A DNA stretch of 64,000 nt from Camarhynchus parvulus (GCF_901933205.1 NC_044574.1:44363609-44427608), one strand, 5' to 3'; counted from the first letter of the stretch, positions 24,753 to 38,930 are shown. Numbers and translations are program-made. Notes: generated by a model not told the origin, from the sequence alone.

Positions 24753-26089
24753 ATTGTTTCCCACGGCTTTTGTGGGTGTGCAGTGTTTCCTTTCTTCCTA
24801 CCATGATTATCCAGCTCACTTGTTGCATGACACAAGGTCCTGCAGTCCCCCTGGGTGCCTGAGACCACACTGGTGAGCCTGAGAACGGGGGGTTGCCACC
24901 AAGGGAACAAATGGGACAGCAAGTCCATGGTGGCGTCCAAGCTTTGGTTTCTGAGAATTGCTGTTATGCCATGACTTGCGGGTAAAGGCATGAAGGATTT
25001 TATCAAGGTTCCCATTTCCTGTCCCCACTTGGATGTCAGCCTCAGTATCTTTCTAGGTGATCCTGTTAACAGCTGGGGGCATCCTGCCAGCACAGCATGC
25101 CAGCACCCTGCACAATGGAGTGGTGGAGGCTGTGTGGTGGCCACACATTAAGGAAGGGATGGCTGAGCTTTGCCTCTTCTCCACCTGGCTGTCCCCAGGC
25201 TGGGCTCCTCAGGGCCAGCTCTCTATCCTGCTCCCACCAGGAGAGAAGAGCTGTGGCCTGGCTGTCCTGCCTCCCTCAGCTCGTCCCTGCCAGCATGCTG
25301 CACACCAATGCTCTCTGGTGCACTGCAGCTGCCTGCTCCCCCCACTCATCTCCCTTCTCCTTCCCTTCTGTGCTCCCTCCCACACAGCCCTTTATTAAAT
25401 CTGGTACCACCAACTGCACAGCAGAGCAGAGCTCCAGGTGACTTTCTCTGTTTCCAACTCCTCAAGCAGAAAAGCAAGGCACCATTTGCCAGCTCAAAAA
25501 GAGGCTTATTTCCATGGTCTCTGTGGGCCATGCCCTGAGCCAGGACCCTTTGAAGGCAGGGGAATATTTCTCTTGATGTGAGCTTGTGCTGCATCACATC
25601 TCATACCCTGCCCTTTTTTCTCACACAGTAAACATGCATGAGCAGTAGCTCCTGATTTAGAAACCAGACCTGTGCTTTGCATCTCATAAATAGAGAGATG
25701 CACCAATTAAGTGCACCAGGCATCTTTTCCAGGCCTCTGGTACCCTCCTTTCTGTGCCTGTGAGCAGGAAAACCGTGTCTTTGTATTCTCAAAACAGCAC
25801 TCAGAGGGCGAGTAACATGAGGAGCTGCCTCCAAAACCCCACTGAAATCCAGAACCAGTGTGTGCTGCCACTCCTCTACCCCCAAAATCATCCTCCTTGT
25901 TTTCTCCATCCTCCCTAACTGCAGCAGCCAATGTCAGAGCAATCTAAGCATGGCTGCAGAGAGCCATATCCTGCTGCACACTTCTGCCAACCAGTGATGG
26001 CCAAGCTCAGGCATCTTTCACACCTTTCCTATTGCCTCTGGGCCCAGGATGATGCTGTTGGTGGCCCAGATATGACATAAGCTCAGGGA

Positions 26090-26835
26090 GCTAAGGCACA
26101 CACCTGGGTATGTGAGGAGCAAATACACGGAGGGCCTGGTGAGCAGGGTCATTGCATTTCACAGTAAATTGCTGGATTGCCCTGGCTGCATGCCAGACCC
26201 CCATCAAAGCCCTTCTGTCACTTCCCCTCTGCAACTGGACTGGGGAGAGAAAATATAGCAAAAGGCTCATGGGTTGAGATAAGGGCTGGGAGACATCACT
26301 CATCAAACACTGCCACAGGCAAAACAGACTGAACTTGGGGATATTAATTAAATTTACTACTAAAAAAACCAGATCAGAATAATTAAAAAGAAGATAAAGT
26401 TTAAAACCAGCTTCCTCCTCATCTGTCCCTCCTTCCTCTCCTCCCAGCAGTGCAGAGAGGTGGGGAATGGGTTATGGTCAGTTCACCACAGCTGTTTCTG
26501 CCACCTCAGGGAGAGGAGCCCTGCTCCAGTGTGGGGTGCCTCCCAGAGGAGACAGTTCTCCACTAACTGCTCCAATGTAGGTCACTTTTCATGAGGTGCA
26601 GTCCCCTTCTGCTCTTCTTTGGCCACAGTTACATCTGTGCAATAACTTCTTTCCCTTCTCAAATATGTTATTCACAAAGGCATTACTCTCATTCCTGACT
26701 ACCCTTAGCCAGCAGCACATGTGCCTTGGAACCAGCTGGCATTGGCTCTGTCAGACATGGGGGAAGCTTCTGGCAGCTTCTCACAGAAACCATCCCATAC
26801 CCCCCTCACTATCAAAATATGGCCACACAGGACTT
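26090..26835 (-). mobile_element. avian LTR-like interspersed repeat, second family
   Basis: Matches, from memory, a widespread avian LTR-like repeat: GGAGAGAAAATATAGCAAAA, CATGGGTTGAGATAAGG, the segment near GGAGACAGTTCTCCACTAAC, and AGCTGGCATTGGCTCTGTCA followed by GGGGAAGCTTCTGGCAGCTT. Boundaries are approximate. It is degenerate and carries no open gene. Confidence 0.65.
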
Positions 26836-29800
26836 AAGAAATCACCTTTTCCAGTCCCTCAGCCAAAACGAGAGAGCAGGTTTTTTATGCTGATCGATTT
26901 TCCCACCTGAACCATGTCATTGCCCAAAACCAAAATGGGCATTAGCACCAACCACAAGACTGCAGCTACCAGGCAACAAGTCAGCCTCAAGGTTCATTCT
27001 GCCCTCACTTCAGTGACAAGGTGTAATTCTTGCTTTCTCAAAAAAAGGTATTTTGGAATATAACATATCTGCAGTAATTTACTTACTGGTATACACAGTC
27101 TTGTACAATGGGTGAGTGACCTATCATCCAGTGCTATCCAGGTGGCCCTCTTTACTAAAAAAGAATAGTAAGAGCTGGACAATAAATCTTTGTAAGCAAC
27201 TTTGCATATGATTCAACAGAATGAAAACAACTGTTAGTTTAATAAAGTCAGTTATCAAAGAGCAGCAGGAGAAAGCCATTGGAACTCAAGGTGGTAACGA
27301 GATTTTACCAGAAAAAACCTGTTTTCCTGCAATTTACAGAATTAGTGCTTGCATTTTTACCCATGCACCACCTCCCCTTGAAACACGGGTGTTTCCCCCT
27401 CCTAATTGCTGTCCATACCATTTTGCCCTGGATTTTCTTTCAGTTCATGGTTTAGCACTTGATGGCTGAGAGTGCACACATTCCTGTTCCTCCTGTTTTT
27501 TCCCTTTTTCTCCCCAGACCTGCCTTGCCATGGCTGTTTTGGCTGCTGGTAGATGTGGGCACCCTGTCCCCCCTCAGGGAATGGCCCCACTTGTGGGGCA
27601 CTTGTCCCACACAGCACTGGCTGGACCTCCCCAGCTGCTGCCAGCCCTCCCCTCCTTGGCACTGCCTGTACTCAGGCAATTAGAAGGATTTTCTTTCCCA
27701 AAACACAGCTCTAATTATAATCTAATTCATCTTATTTGAAGTACAGTTTGGTAGTCTTTCCATTATGCAAATATCAATTTATTATCCTCACATTATGTTT
27801 TGACTACAGTTGTGTTGCTAATTAGAGGTAATTTAAGTGCTTTTAAAACCCCCCTTCCTCTCCATGCACCCTTACTTCCTTGCAAACCACACAGTGCAGA
27901 TATTTAGCACAGAGTCAATGATGAAAACCTGCAGTTATAAGCTCTGTTTGCTCCAGTCTAATTGACTTTCATTATGTTAGAAACCACTTAGAGAGCACAA
28001 TTTTTTCTGATTTACTTAGGATTGGAGATGGAGATCTGAAAGAGGAAGGTAACTTACTCCAGCTGCATTTCTAACATTTTTCTGTCCAGACTTTCAAGCG
28101 CTTTTGGTGTGGCTCTCCCAGTAACTGACCACTCTGTTGCCTTTGGCTGTGGGGGAAAATTAGAATTATATTAATGCTAGTCTAGGAGAGAAAACACATG
28201 CCTATCATAAGAGAGAGAAAAGCTGACCCCAGGAATCTGGCTGAAAAAATCCTAAACCTGGCTGTTGTGGACGTGTTTGTGTGTCCTGTTTAGCCCCACC
28301 TGCAGAGGCACTAGGAAACCAGGATAAAGCCTAGGATAACAGCAATTCCCATCTGCCCTGGCTGAAGGCAGTGGGAAGACTGTAGGTTTTGGTCATGGAG
28401 GCCTGCCCAGCTTGGCATTGGCCATAGAAGGTGGGCAGCGGAGATTTTTTCAGGGCTCAAATGAGGCAGCCATGGGGAGATGTGTGGGAATAGGGATTGG
28501 GCAGTGGGAGTTTATGGAGGGCTGATGCAGTCTGTCACTGACATCCTTAAAATCCCCACAGGATTACTCCTCCCAACCCCTTTTACAATAACCACTTCTT
28601 CTACCCACTTTTCTTCTGCAGACATTTCTGTTGGGCATGTTAGGTGTGTCTGCTGCCACAGCTCAGGGCAGGGAGGGATCTTGCCTGCTCTGCAGCTGGC
28701 AAAAAATTTCGGCCTTCCAAAGCATCTCCAGGGCCACCTCAGTTTGATTTGGCTGGCATGTTTTCTGACCATAGAAATGTTTTACCAAACAGTTTGAGTA
28801 GCTCTCAGACCCTCCCAGAAAGATGACTTTTAGTAGGGGGAAGGGAGTGTGCTTGCCTGTAGTAAAAGCCCACCAGAATGATCAAACCCATAGATGGCTA
28901 AAGAAGCTGTGCAGCTCTGGCTTTGAAGTGCTTGCTTCAGCAGTAGCTGAACATTAGGGGTCCCCAGTGGACTTTCAAAAGCTTTGTTAGGGGAAAAAAA
29001 AAAAAGACTGAAGCTTTCCCGAATTTGTCTACAATATAAATCCCAATACCCCACCCACCTACCAGGCAAGCTCTGTTGATACCAGGGGCGAAACAACAGC
29101 ATTAATGCTCTGACGTAAAAAGAAGACAGCAGCCGCTGTGCTGTGCCTACAGAAACCCAGGGCTCTCAGAAAGGGCCTTTTCTTCCTGCCCAAAGTCAAG
29201 CTTCAAAGCTTCCTGCTCTATTTTGTTCTTAATTGAAAGTGCTATTGCAGTGGGAAGGGTTGTTTTTGTTTTGCCAATCCCCTTGTCCGCTTTTAGTTTA
29301 TTTTCCTTAGGAGACATTATCTATCTTTCATTTGCAGAGTGAATTCAGTGCCCTGTAATGGAGACTTAATGGTTGTGAGTGGGTTTAGGGGAAGCTCTGC
29401 TGTGGCACTGCCATACTGCACCAAACCTCCTCCAGCTGGGAAGGAGCTGGGCTCTTCCCGTGGGAGAGGGGCTGGCAGTGGGGTTAGGCAGATCATTTGC
29501 ACTTTTTGAATCCATTAGATGTTGAAAGGGCAAGGGCCACAAGGCCTAGGAAAGTTCTCTGTGTCTTGGGAACCCTGCTCAAAGCCCCTGGCTGTGGCAT
29601 TGGTGTGGTTCCTGTCTCTGGGAAGGGAGGAGATCTTGCCTACAGTGCAGACAACTTCAAGAAAGACATTTTGCTAAACATCCCACTACTGAATGGCAGT
29701 ACTTTAAGGAGACCCCCAGAAAGGGAAGACACAGTGGATTTTTCTTCCTGAGGCTGAAATAAGCATTATGATAAAAGTATCCGACAAGAGGTGACAGCAC

Positions 29801-30115
29801 TTTAAAGGGCTGACATTGCAGTGTCCCACAGCTGACAGCTCTGTCATTCAGCTCTCAGATGCTATCACATGTGATATTCCACATTGCTTTCACTCATGAA
29901 TTAAAAAGGTACAAACACTCTAATACTGTAATACAAGTGTCCTTAGAGTGCTAAGGATTTCTTAAGGTAAGACAGATGCAAGATGAGCTTTGCATTCCTA
30001 CTCGGTTCATGTTCTGCATGCAATGCTCCCTGGCAGCTGCTCCCAGAAGGATTTAGGACCTTTTGCAAAGCCATCTCTGCCACACAGTGGGTACTGCTGG
30101 GACAGCACCTAGCAA

Positions 30116-30172
30116 CATTCCCTCTCCATTGGGAGAGGGAATGTTTTTTTTTTTTTTTTTTTTTTTTTTTTT
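30116..30172. repeat. 12-bp perfect hairpin directly followed by T29
   Basis: CATTCCCTCTCC (30116-30127) and GGAGAGGGAATG (30132-30143) are perfect inverted repeats with a 4-nt loop. They run straight into 29 T residues at 30144-30172. A terminator-like role is not expected for RNA polymerase II. The T-run would be an A-tail if a minus-strand retrotransposed sequence ended here. Confidence 0.8.
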
Positions 30173-33100
30173 GGTGAAAGTCACAAAGAGCTGAAGCTAC
30201 TCAAGGATAACCAAAGCATGGATGGGACAGTGTTCATTAAAGGTGGGTGTGAGCCCTCAGGCCTCCCCGGGGACACAGCTTGGCACCAGGCTGAGTGGTG
30301 CAGGGATGCTGCAGCTCACAAGAGCTGGCAGCGCAGTCAGCCCCAGCACAGCTTTGCATCACAAACCCACAGCACAAGCCCGGCCTCAGCAGCAAACACC
30401 GAGGTGTGTCTGGCCTCATCCCCTGCCCTGGATGTACAGGGAAGAAAAGCAGTACCATGCAAAAATCCAGCCCATCTCTCTCTGCTCCCCCTAGTGCCCT
30501 TGTGCATCTCCTGTAGCTCTTTTAGAAGAGCACTGTAAGATGGAGGGGCTGCTGGGTTGAAACCCAGAGAAAGCCCTGGGAATGGTGAGAAGGAAAAAGA
30601 CCTTCAAAGGAAAAAAAAAGAAGGAAAAACAAACTGAAGTTCTTTTTCTCTCCCATCTTTACTATGCTTGCCTTCAATATGGGATTAATAAGAGGCATTG
30701 AAATATAGTCACATTATAAGCCAAAATGAGTTCACAAAAGGAACTAAGTTGTCCCTTAGGAAAAGACAAATGCCTGGGCACTGTTTGGGAACTAAAAGCA
30801 AAATTATCCTTTATAGCTGGGGTACAGAAGCAGGTGGCTATGACAGAAACAAGGGGATTCCCTCCCACCCACCCCCAACTTTCATCTTGTCCGCTCAGGG
30901 AAGGATCGGTAGATTTTGGGAGAAGATACTCTCAGAGGTGGAAAATGTTTTCTCAGAGTTCAGAGAAAATAGATGAATTGGTATGACAGCCTCTACCTGT
31001 TGCTACTTCACATGCAATACTTCTCCAATTCCCCATAAAACAACCATTTAATTAAGGAGTCAGCTTGACAAAATTAGAATAAACTCTGCTGGAGCTTAAT
31101 GATGACCAGATCCATTTTACTGCCAGTTTTCCTCCAAAATGAATAGCAGGCTGTCATGGACTCTGTCATAGCTGACTTTTGCCTGGCTCTCCTGTTTGCC
31201 ACTCACATCAGTATGGCTGACTGCCTTAAGAATAGCAAAATCAGCCAGATTTCCCCCTTTCCCATATGACTCATCCAGCACAACAGTGGTTGGTTCTCAT
31301 TTGTTTCCCAAAATGACTGTGTGGTGGTGTCCAAGTTATCACCAGCAGCATTTTTATGAAACACTTTTACCAAAATGTCAGTGGCTTTGCCCAAGCCCTA
31401 ATAAATACCTGCTTAAGATGAACTGAATCCAGCAGGGACTTTACTCCAAAGTCCTAATTCAGCAACACAATTAAATCCACACTTAAATTATTTTCTATTA
31501 AATTATTTTATAAAGTGGGATGAACAAATGACTCAGGGCCTTGGGTCTCAGCATGTTCAGCAGTTCCCAGGCTGTTTGCCCAGAGCTTAGTCACAAAACA
31601 GCAGTAACAACTGTAACAGAACTCACCTTTTCAGTGATGAGGGGAAAACCCAGTTGAACATATTTTCCTTCTTACAAGAGGTAGGAACCAGACCAGTAAG
31701 TACTTTCCTGTAGCCATTGAAAGATATGATTTAGGGTATTTTTTTCCTCCTATATATATAATGGCTGAAAAACTGTAGAATGAAAAGCCTTATGTGAATG
31801 CTCCAACATTTAGAAAAAACTGACTAAAATGTATTCTCATCATCCAAAGAATGAGTGCTCAGCAGAGAGGGGGAGGAAAGGCTCCACTGCCCCTGAGGAC
31901 TGGCCCAGCATTGCCAGTGCAGCTGGTCCTTTCCTGAGCCCCTTTACACCTGGCTGTCTGAGGGCAGTCAGTTTTGTGAGCACATCTCCCTTCTTTCTGA
32001 TACTCCATGGGCAAGGACCTTCTTGTCCAACCCTCTCCAGAGGATGAAGAAATGAATTCAGTTTGAGAAGACAGATGAAGGACCACCTCATCCTGGTAGC
32101 CAGCTCAAACAGCAGGATTTGTTTCTCACTTCACAGCCTGAGGATGCACCATGCTGGTTTCTGCTCTCCAGTACTGAGCAGGCTAATGTACTTCAACCTG
32201 AAGTAGGCTCCTCCAAGCTTAGCATGGCTCTGATTGCATAGCCTCTGCAATCTTGAGTAATTATCATTGCCAAGGGCTCCTCAGAGCTCAGCACAAGCAC
32301 CTCTGCACTTGCAGTGCTGCAGAGGAGTCCCCTCCCCCAAAACTCCCTCTGATGGTCTCTTGTGTTTCTGACCCCAAGTGCTGCTGGGAGAGTTGGGAAG
32401 GGAAGGTCAGTTCAAAGCAAGAGGGCCAGGTAAAGAAAGAAGGCCTCCTTTCTTCAGTTTCAAGGTTGCACACTAACACACCATTTTTTCCTGCAGCTCA
32501 CAGCACATCTCCACTCCACTCCTCATGGAGCAGCTCCTCAAGGGAGGAGATGTGGTCCCCACTGGCTGGGACTATGTAGCATGTCCTTGGTGGTGAGCAG
32601 GATTTCACACTGCAGACACCCTGTGTTGAAAATTGAAAATGTAGTCTTGAGCGTTAACACACACAAGTTCATTTCTTGAATTTAAGGGTAGGGCTATGCC
32701 AGCAAGCAACTGCCTTCATGAAACTAGAAAGATGAGGGTGGCAGAGGAGGCTAACAATTCATGGCAGTGCAAAGATCCAACCCCTGCAAATGACATCCCA
32801 CTTGAAGACACTGCTTGACATTAAACCCATCATGAGTGCAAAACCTGCTTGCACTGGGGGCTGGGGTGGGGTGTGGGCACAGGATATTTTCTCAGAGCTT
32901 GAACCACAGCTCAGCTGTGACTCTTTTGCAGCAGCTCAGGAAAAAAAAAGGAGACTTGCTGGATATCTCAAAAACTGAAGAGAAAAGACAAAAAAAGCAG
33001 CCACTAGCCTGGGGTTTGGGGAAAAAACCATTAGCTTGAGCTGTCAAAGAAGAACAGAGAAACCAGCAGGGAGGCTCTGGAAAAAGCCAGCAGAGAAAAG

Positions 33101-36100
33101 GCCAAAAAACTGATGCTCCACAGTGGAGCGAAGGGATGGATGCCCAGGGCAAAGCCACAGAAAAGCCTTAAGGCCAGAAGGTTCAGTCCCTCTGCCACAG
33201 GAGCTGCCTTTCACTTAGTCCTGTCCCTGTGCAGTGACAGGGCACGCTGCAGGGTCAGGAAAACCCCTCTCCCTAAGGGCATTCCTCTGCTGCTGCCCCT
33301 CCCGTTCAGAGTGGCTCCATGCCTGGGGAAGCACCACAGCAGGAGTCTGCAGAGCCCTCCCACTGCCAGCATCCTCCCGATGGCATGCCCCAGCTAACTC
33401 ACATCTGAGCTGCACTTGTTTGAGATGTGTTCAGCAGCTTAAACTCTTTATTAGTCCATGCTTCAGGAAGCCATTCACCATTCAAGAGGTTTACCTGGAA
33501 AGCCCACAGCATTGTACTTGTGATGAGGAGGCTGCAGGCAGTACTGGGAGCATCCCTGTGCAAGACCCAAACATATGCAGTGGCTCTGCCGCTGCAGGCA
33601 GGGTTGCCACTGTCCTGGGTGCAATGCTCAGGCTCCACAGACATACTGGGGCTCTGTTTTTTTACAGGATCCCTTCCCAAAAGTCCTTACGCAACTCAAT
33701 GATTCATTAATCTTCTTCCACTAAGTGCCATTGGGGTGGATGGGTGGCCAGAACAGCTCCAAAGAATAAAAAAACATTAGTCCATGGTTCATTAAAATTT
33801 TAGTCCATGGCTAGCATTACTGCTCATCTGGAACACAGGAAGCTGCTCCTCCAGCCCAGGAAGAAAAAACTCTTATTTTAGGCACCAAAAGGCTTTCCAT
33901 GGCTTCCTGCTGGAATAACTGCAGCCACTGAGCAGTAAATTCAATTCCAGGAGAAAACACTCAAGAGTCCACAGGGATTCACAACTGTATGGAGAAATGA
34001 GTGCCTCAAAAATTTACAGGTTTTTAGAAAAATAAATGTTTGTTTTGCCTCCCTCTTGGAAAGAGAAAAATAAAAAAGAAAACACTCTGGCAAACAATTC
34101 TATTAATATTTACATAGAACACAGGTGTATATTTCTTCCATTGTGTGTTAGCTAGAGAAAAAAACCACCTGCAGCCTTCCCTCCCACAAAAAAACCCTTA
34201 GAAAAACTCCCAGGGGCAAGTACCAAAAAGTCCTGCTAAAAGTCTCCTGAACTAGCACAGCCCCAGGCCAAAGGACAGAATAAAACCACCTTCCTGCTAC
34301 TCCCTTGGAAGTGGTTCATATTAGCACTGGGGGTTTTGCCCCTCCCTGAAGCCACCTGTGGACAACTCCCACCAGAGCCAGCTGGTGCAGCTCACCTCAG
34401 CACAAGGCTGGGTTTGTTCCCCTTTATTTGGAAACCAGTTTGCCACTGGCTCGACTGGGCCCACGTGGAGCATTGTGCTGCTGTCACTCATGTTTTTAAA
34501 GGCAGTCACAGTGACTGACTTGTGAATGATATTGACCGTGTCCCACTAGTCTGCCAAGGTTTCTGTGCATGTCCTTGATCCTAAGAACAGAAGTGATAGG
34601 CAGAAATGCCCAAGGAAGAAAAGCTGAGAGGTTTTCTTCTTTTTTCAATCTTCTTTTTTGCTTGTTTTAAGATAAAGTTTCTGCTTAAGCCAAAGGAAAA
34701 CCTGAATTTGTGGCCTGCGCGCTACCTGTGTACAGCAGCAAACCTGGCTCTCCTATGCACCACTGGGCTCAGGACATGTGGCTAGCTGCAATGAAACACA
34801 AGTTTCAGGACACCTTGTTTATCTGCTGCCTTCTCCAAAAGTTATTACTGATATTTTGTTGAGTCGCTTTAAGTATTTAAGAGATTGAAGTCATTGACCA
34901 TGATTTCTGACAGGCTGTAGTCTCTCTCTGCAAAGTTTTGTACTGCTGAATTAGATAAAATGCTGATGCCTTTGGAAGCAATAAAAATAATTCAGCTTAT
35001 GACAGAAAATGAATTATAATTCAGAATAATTCTTGGTAGAAATAATATATTCTTTAATTACAGCCATAACAGCTATTTGATTTTGAGATAAGAAGTGGTT
35101 GCCATAGTGACCCAATTCTTAGAGATAATTTTTGCCTAACACTGTATAAAACACTATATGATACCTGCCTTCACAAGAAAGCAATTCATGAAGATGAGCT
35201 TTCCTAGTGTTAGGTCTGGGGTATGAACAAGCAATGTAAGCTGTATATGGAAAAACATTTTCCATTTGGTTTCTGCCTGAAAAGCCCTATATGCACATCT
35301 CCCTGCAAGATCACTCATAGATGTTGCCTCAGATTCAGAGGAAGATACAACTCTTGCTCAGCTTTCAAGACCATGTAGACTCTGTGGAGGAATTTCATAC
35401 CTCTGTGGAGTATTAGAAAAAAAATAGGAGAAGGAAATCAGACATATTTGTTCTGCAGAACAAGCCATGCCTACTGCCGACCATCAGGGAGGGAAAAAAT
35501 GTTTTTACTTTAAACAGTCTTCGAGGACACATACTCTGAAATCACAGCCATTGCTAGAGTCAAGCAAAGGCTCATTTTGACACATGAAGTGAAATGCAAT
35601 CCTCAGTGAGACTGGTACAAGTTATCATTTGTCAAGACTATCAGCTTTTTGGGGCTTCTTTTGGTAATCCTTGCCTGTTTCACCACATCTCTGTGGCGGA
35701 TTTAGAGAGACTGGTCTGCAGGATTGCTCTAGGGATTGCAGACCTGTCCCTGTGCCAAGCTGTGTGGGAAGCTGGGTGTCTGGCTGCCTCCCCCCAATAA
35801 CTTGTCCCTGGCAGCCTGTGAGGACAATGCAGCCCTTTTTGGCTTGGGTTGCCCAGTAGTGAAACCAACTTGCCCATGGGCAGGACCCCTATGGGCAACC
35901 ACAGCCATGGTCATGGGGCTGAAGGGCTGGGCTGGTTCCTGGACCTTAGCTGCCTTGTGGAATTCAGTTGTTTTTCCGCCCTCAGATAAAAATCATTTTG
36001 GTTATTGAAGACAGTGAGTTGGAGAGAGAGAGGCAGCACTGATCCAGCTGGGGTGGAAAATGGGTTTTCTCATGTCATTGTAGGTTTGCTTGTCACCATT

Positions 36101-36773
36101 GATTGCCCTGCAGTGCTTTGGTATGCAGCATCCTACACTACATTCACCCTTCTTAAATTACTTCATGGCCCTTGTCCTGATCATGGCCATGATCCTCAGG
36201 GTAGCCCTGATTTGGGAGAGTACAGAGCTGACAACCCCTGTCCAGTGAACCCTGACTTTCTCACTCCCTGAGGTGTCTTCTCCTCAATCTCCTTTTCTCT
36301 CCCAAAATTCCTGGCAAACCACAGCTAATCATGTGAAAACACCAGTGCTCTAACTCCAGGTGTTTCATATACCAAGCCAGCTCAATCTGGGTTTAGTTTA
36401 GACTGTTAGCTTTTATTTTTGGAAGTTAATATATGCAAACTTCTTTCTTCCCAAAATGGAAAAGCATTGGGTGTTTCAAAAGTCTTGCACCTTGCTTCAA
36501 AGGTGACCCACATGGGAGGAGACAAAACAGGAATGTGGCCTTTGCAGCTTCCCTGGGATGTGCAGTGCAGGGGCAGGAAGTTTCTCTCCCTCTTACCACC
36601 GAGCAATGAATATTTTCAATAGCTGCTTTAATTAAAAAGTGTTGGGCCTTACAGTAAAGGTCTCCCAGCCCCTGCTGCCACTGTCCACCAGGGATGAGGG
36701 AAATTAGAGCCTTCAAATGTTTGACATACTAAAATCTGCCCCTCTTACTCAGTGCTCCCCTGTCCCTTACCCA

Positions 36774-37190
36774 TGTCACCATGATATTTTCTGGAAAAAT
36801 CCCTTCACCAGGATTTCTTCTCCTGGGAAGTTGAGAAGCCTCAGAGGAAAATGTAAATAATAATTATCTGATTGCTTCTCCTGTGTTTGGCTGCTTTGGA
36901 ATGTGGTCTGGATATTGTTTGCCAATTGGTGCATGTTTGATTGGTTTCATGTGAATTGTTTTTATTTAATGACCAATCACCATCAGCTGTGTCGGACTCT
37001 GAGGAGTCAGTCAAGAGTTTTTACTATTCATGCTTGTTAAGCCTTCTGTCTGTATCCTTTCTCTTTCTTAATTATAGTTTTAGTATAGCATTCTTTAATA
37101 TAATATCATAAAATAATAAATCAACCTTCTGAGAACATGGAATCAGATTCTCATCTCTCACCTCGTCCTGGGGACCTCACAAACACCACA
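36774..37190 (+). mobile_element. solo LTR of an endogenous retrovirus, 417 bp
   Basis: The element begins TGTCACCATG and ends AACACCACA, so it has TG...CA termini. It is flanked by a perfect 6-bp target-site duplication (TACCCA at 36768-36773 and 37191-37196). An AATAAA signal lies near 37115, which suits a plus-strand LTR. There is no internal retroviral gene, so the provirus was reduced by LTR-LTR recombination. A 6-bp duplication is typical of class II (ERVK-like) elements. Confidence 0.88.
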
Positions 37191-37196
37191 TACCCA

Positions 37197-38373
37197 TGAC
37201 GACATGTTTTTGCTAAAAGCCATCCAGTGCTGTCCCAAAACACATGTGGTGCTGAGTGCACTTAGACAACCTCAGCTGCATCTGGGGCATGAGTGGACAG
37301 GCTCTCTGCTTTAGCACGTGAGATGTCTCAGACTCCTGTAAATCCACTTCATCTCTGTTTAAATACTTTTGCTTTCCAAAAACGTTGGGTCCAAAGGGCA
37401 GAGGATTAGATAAGAAAAATACTAAAGGAGATTTAACAATTCATATGAAAATGCTAAGATGGTAAAGCAATTCCAAATATGTAATTAATTAATAAAAAAT
37501 TAAGTACCTCATACCAGTCTCAAAGCACTGAATATGAGAAATTATGTGGATGTGGTGACCAGAGCAAGACTTTGCTTCAATTCCCAGATACAAGACTCAA
37601 AATACTGGGAAAGTCATCCCCACCCATTCTTAAACACTCAACAGCTGCCAATTGCCTAAAAGCAACAACTGTAATAACTGAAAATTTGTTGTAAAAAATT
37701 ATCTTCCTCATGTAAAGCATGAGCTGAAAATGTCCTTGTTGAGCATTGGATGGATTTCCATGCCTCTTCCCACACCAGAGACCACCCAATGGGACCAGGT
37801 GCTGAGAAACATCCCTGCATCTGGCAGGGCTAAGATGGGTTCCCTGCTGCTCTCAGGAGCCCCAGCCCAGTCCACAGGTCCTGTGGCAGCATGTCTAGAA
37901 GGAAAACCAATTATTAATTCCGCTTTTTTTGCCTTTTTTGCTGTTTCACCTTTCATAGCAGAGCAGGGCCTCAGGAGGAAGGTACTATTCCTGGGAGCAG
38001 AGCAAAACTCCTCAACCCTATTGTGAAAAGCTGTCAGAGGAATAGCTGAACACCTGAAAATGTCAAGACCTCAGAGACTTGAAATAAGGATCTGAATGGT
38101 TAGATCCTTTTAACGGCTTTGGAAATAGAACCAAAAAACTTCCAATTTTATTTTAATTGCTATTTACTAGGGTTAAAGTTAAAACAGCAACAGACTAATA
38201 AACCTGGAGGAGGAGGGTTAAGGAAGGGTTTAAGTTTCATTCTGATTTGGGGAGGTGTGGTTTGGTGGGATTTCTTTAGCCACAGAAGGCTCCAGTGATG
38301 CTCGGGTTGCTCAGGCTGAGGGCGGCAGGAGGCGCAGCTCTGTCCCTGCTCTGCCCCTGAGGCCCCACGTGCG
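37197..38373. other. spacer between solo LTR and minisatellite
   Basis: About 1.2 kb of AT-rich DNA with no exon, RNA gene or recognised transposon. It includes A/T-rich tracts around 37480-37505. Confidence 0.5.
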
Positions 38374-38930
38374 GAGCTGTGCCCAGCTGTGCCCAGCAGC
38401 AGCAGCAGGATGTGCCTGTGGAGCTGTGCCCAGCTGTGCCCAGCAGCAGCAGGATGTGCCTGTGGAGCTGTGCCCAGCAGCAGCAGCAGGATGTGCTGTG
38501 GGCTGTGCCCGCGGCCCAGCAGCAGGATGTGCCTGTGGAGCTGTGCCCTGCAGTGCCCAGCAGCAGGATGTGCCTGTGGAGCTGTGCCCAGCAGAGCCCA
38601 GCAGCAGCAGGATGTGCCTGTGGAGCTGTGCCCAGCAGTGCCCGCAGCAGCAGGATGTGCCTGTGGAGCTGTGCCCAGCAGTGCCCAGCAGCAGCAGGAT
38701 GTGCCTGTGGAGCTGTGCCCAGCAGTGCCCAGCAGCAGGATGTGCCTGTGGAGCTGTGCCCAGCAGAGCCCAGCAGCAGCAGGATGTGCCTGTGGAGCTG
38801 TGCCCAGCAGTGCCCAGCAGCAGCAGCAGGGTGTGCCTGTGGAGCTGTGCCCAGCAGTGCCCAGCAGCAGCAGGATGTGCCTGTGGAGCTGTGCCCAGCA
38901 GTGCCCAGCAGCAGGATGTGCCTGTGGAAC
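38374..38930. repeat. minisatellite, about 13 units of 36-47 bp
   Basis: Units begin GGATGTGCCTGTGGAGCTGT, continue GCCCAGCAGTGCCCAG, and end in a run of two to four CAG/GCA triplets. Unit length varies mostly in steps of three because the CAG run varies. The array has no stop codon in any forward frame, which creates overlapping frames of 240-297 codons and a 295-codon antisense frame. Those are artefacts of the repeat. It lies about 0.8 kb upstream of the first predicted exon of the RNF4-like gene. Confidence 0.9.

Larger units (their letters stand above)
24770..36767. other. intergenic region with repeats, no supported gene
   Basis: About 12 kb downstream of the Sel1-like gene. Apart from the LTR-like repeat at 26090-26835, the hairpin with poly(T) at 30116-30172 and short simple repeats (a TA run near 31752), I see no exon with convincing splice sites and protein similarity. 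The longest frame (24635-25144, minus, 169 codons) looks random in composition. Confidence 0.5.

Noticed and set aside
24635..25144. 169-codon minus-strand frame
   Set aside because: No domain or signal and no neighbouring exons in phase; it overlaps the 3' UTR of the Sel1-like gene.
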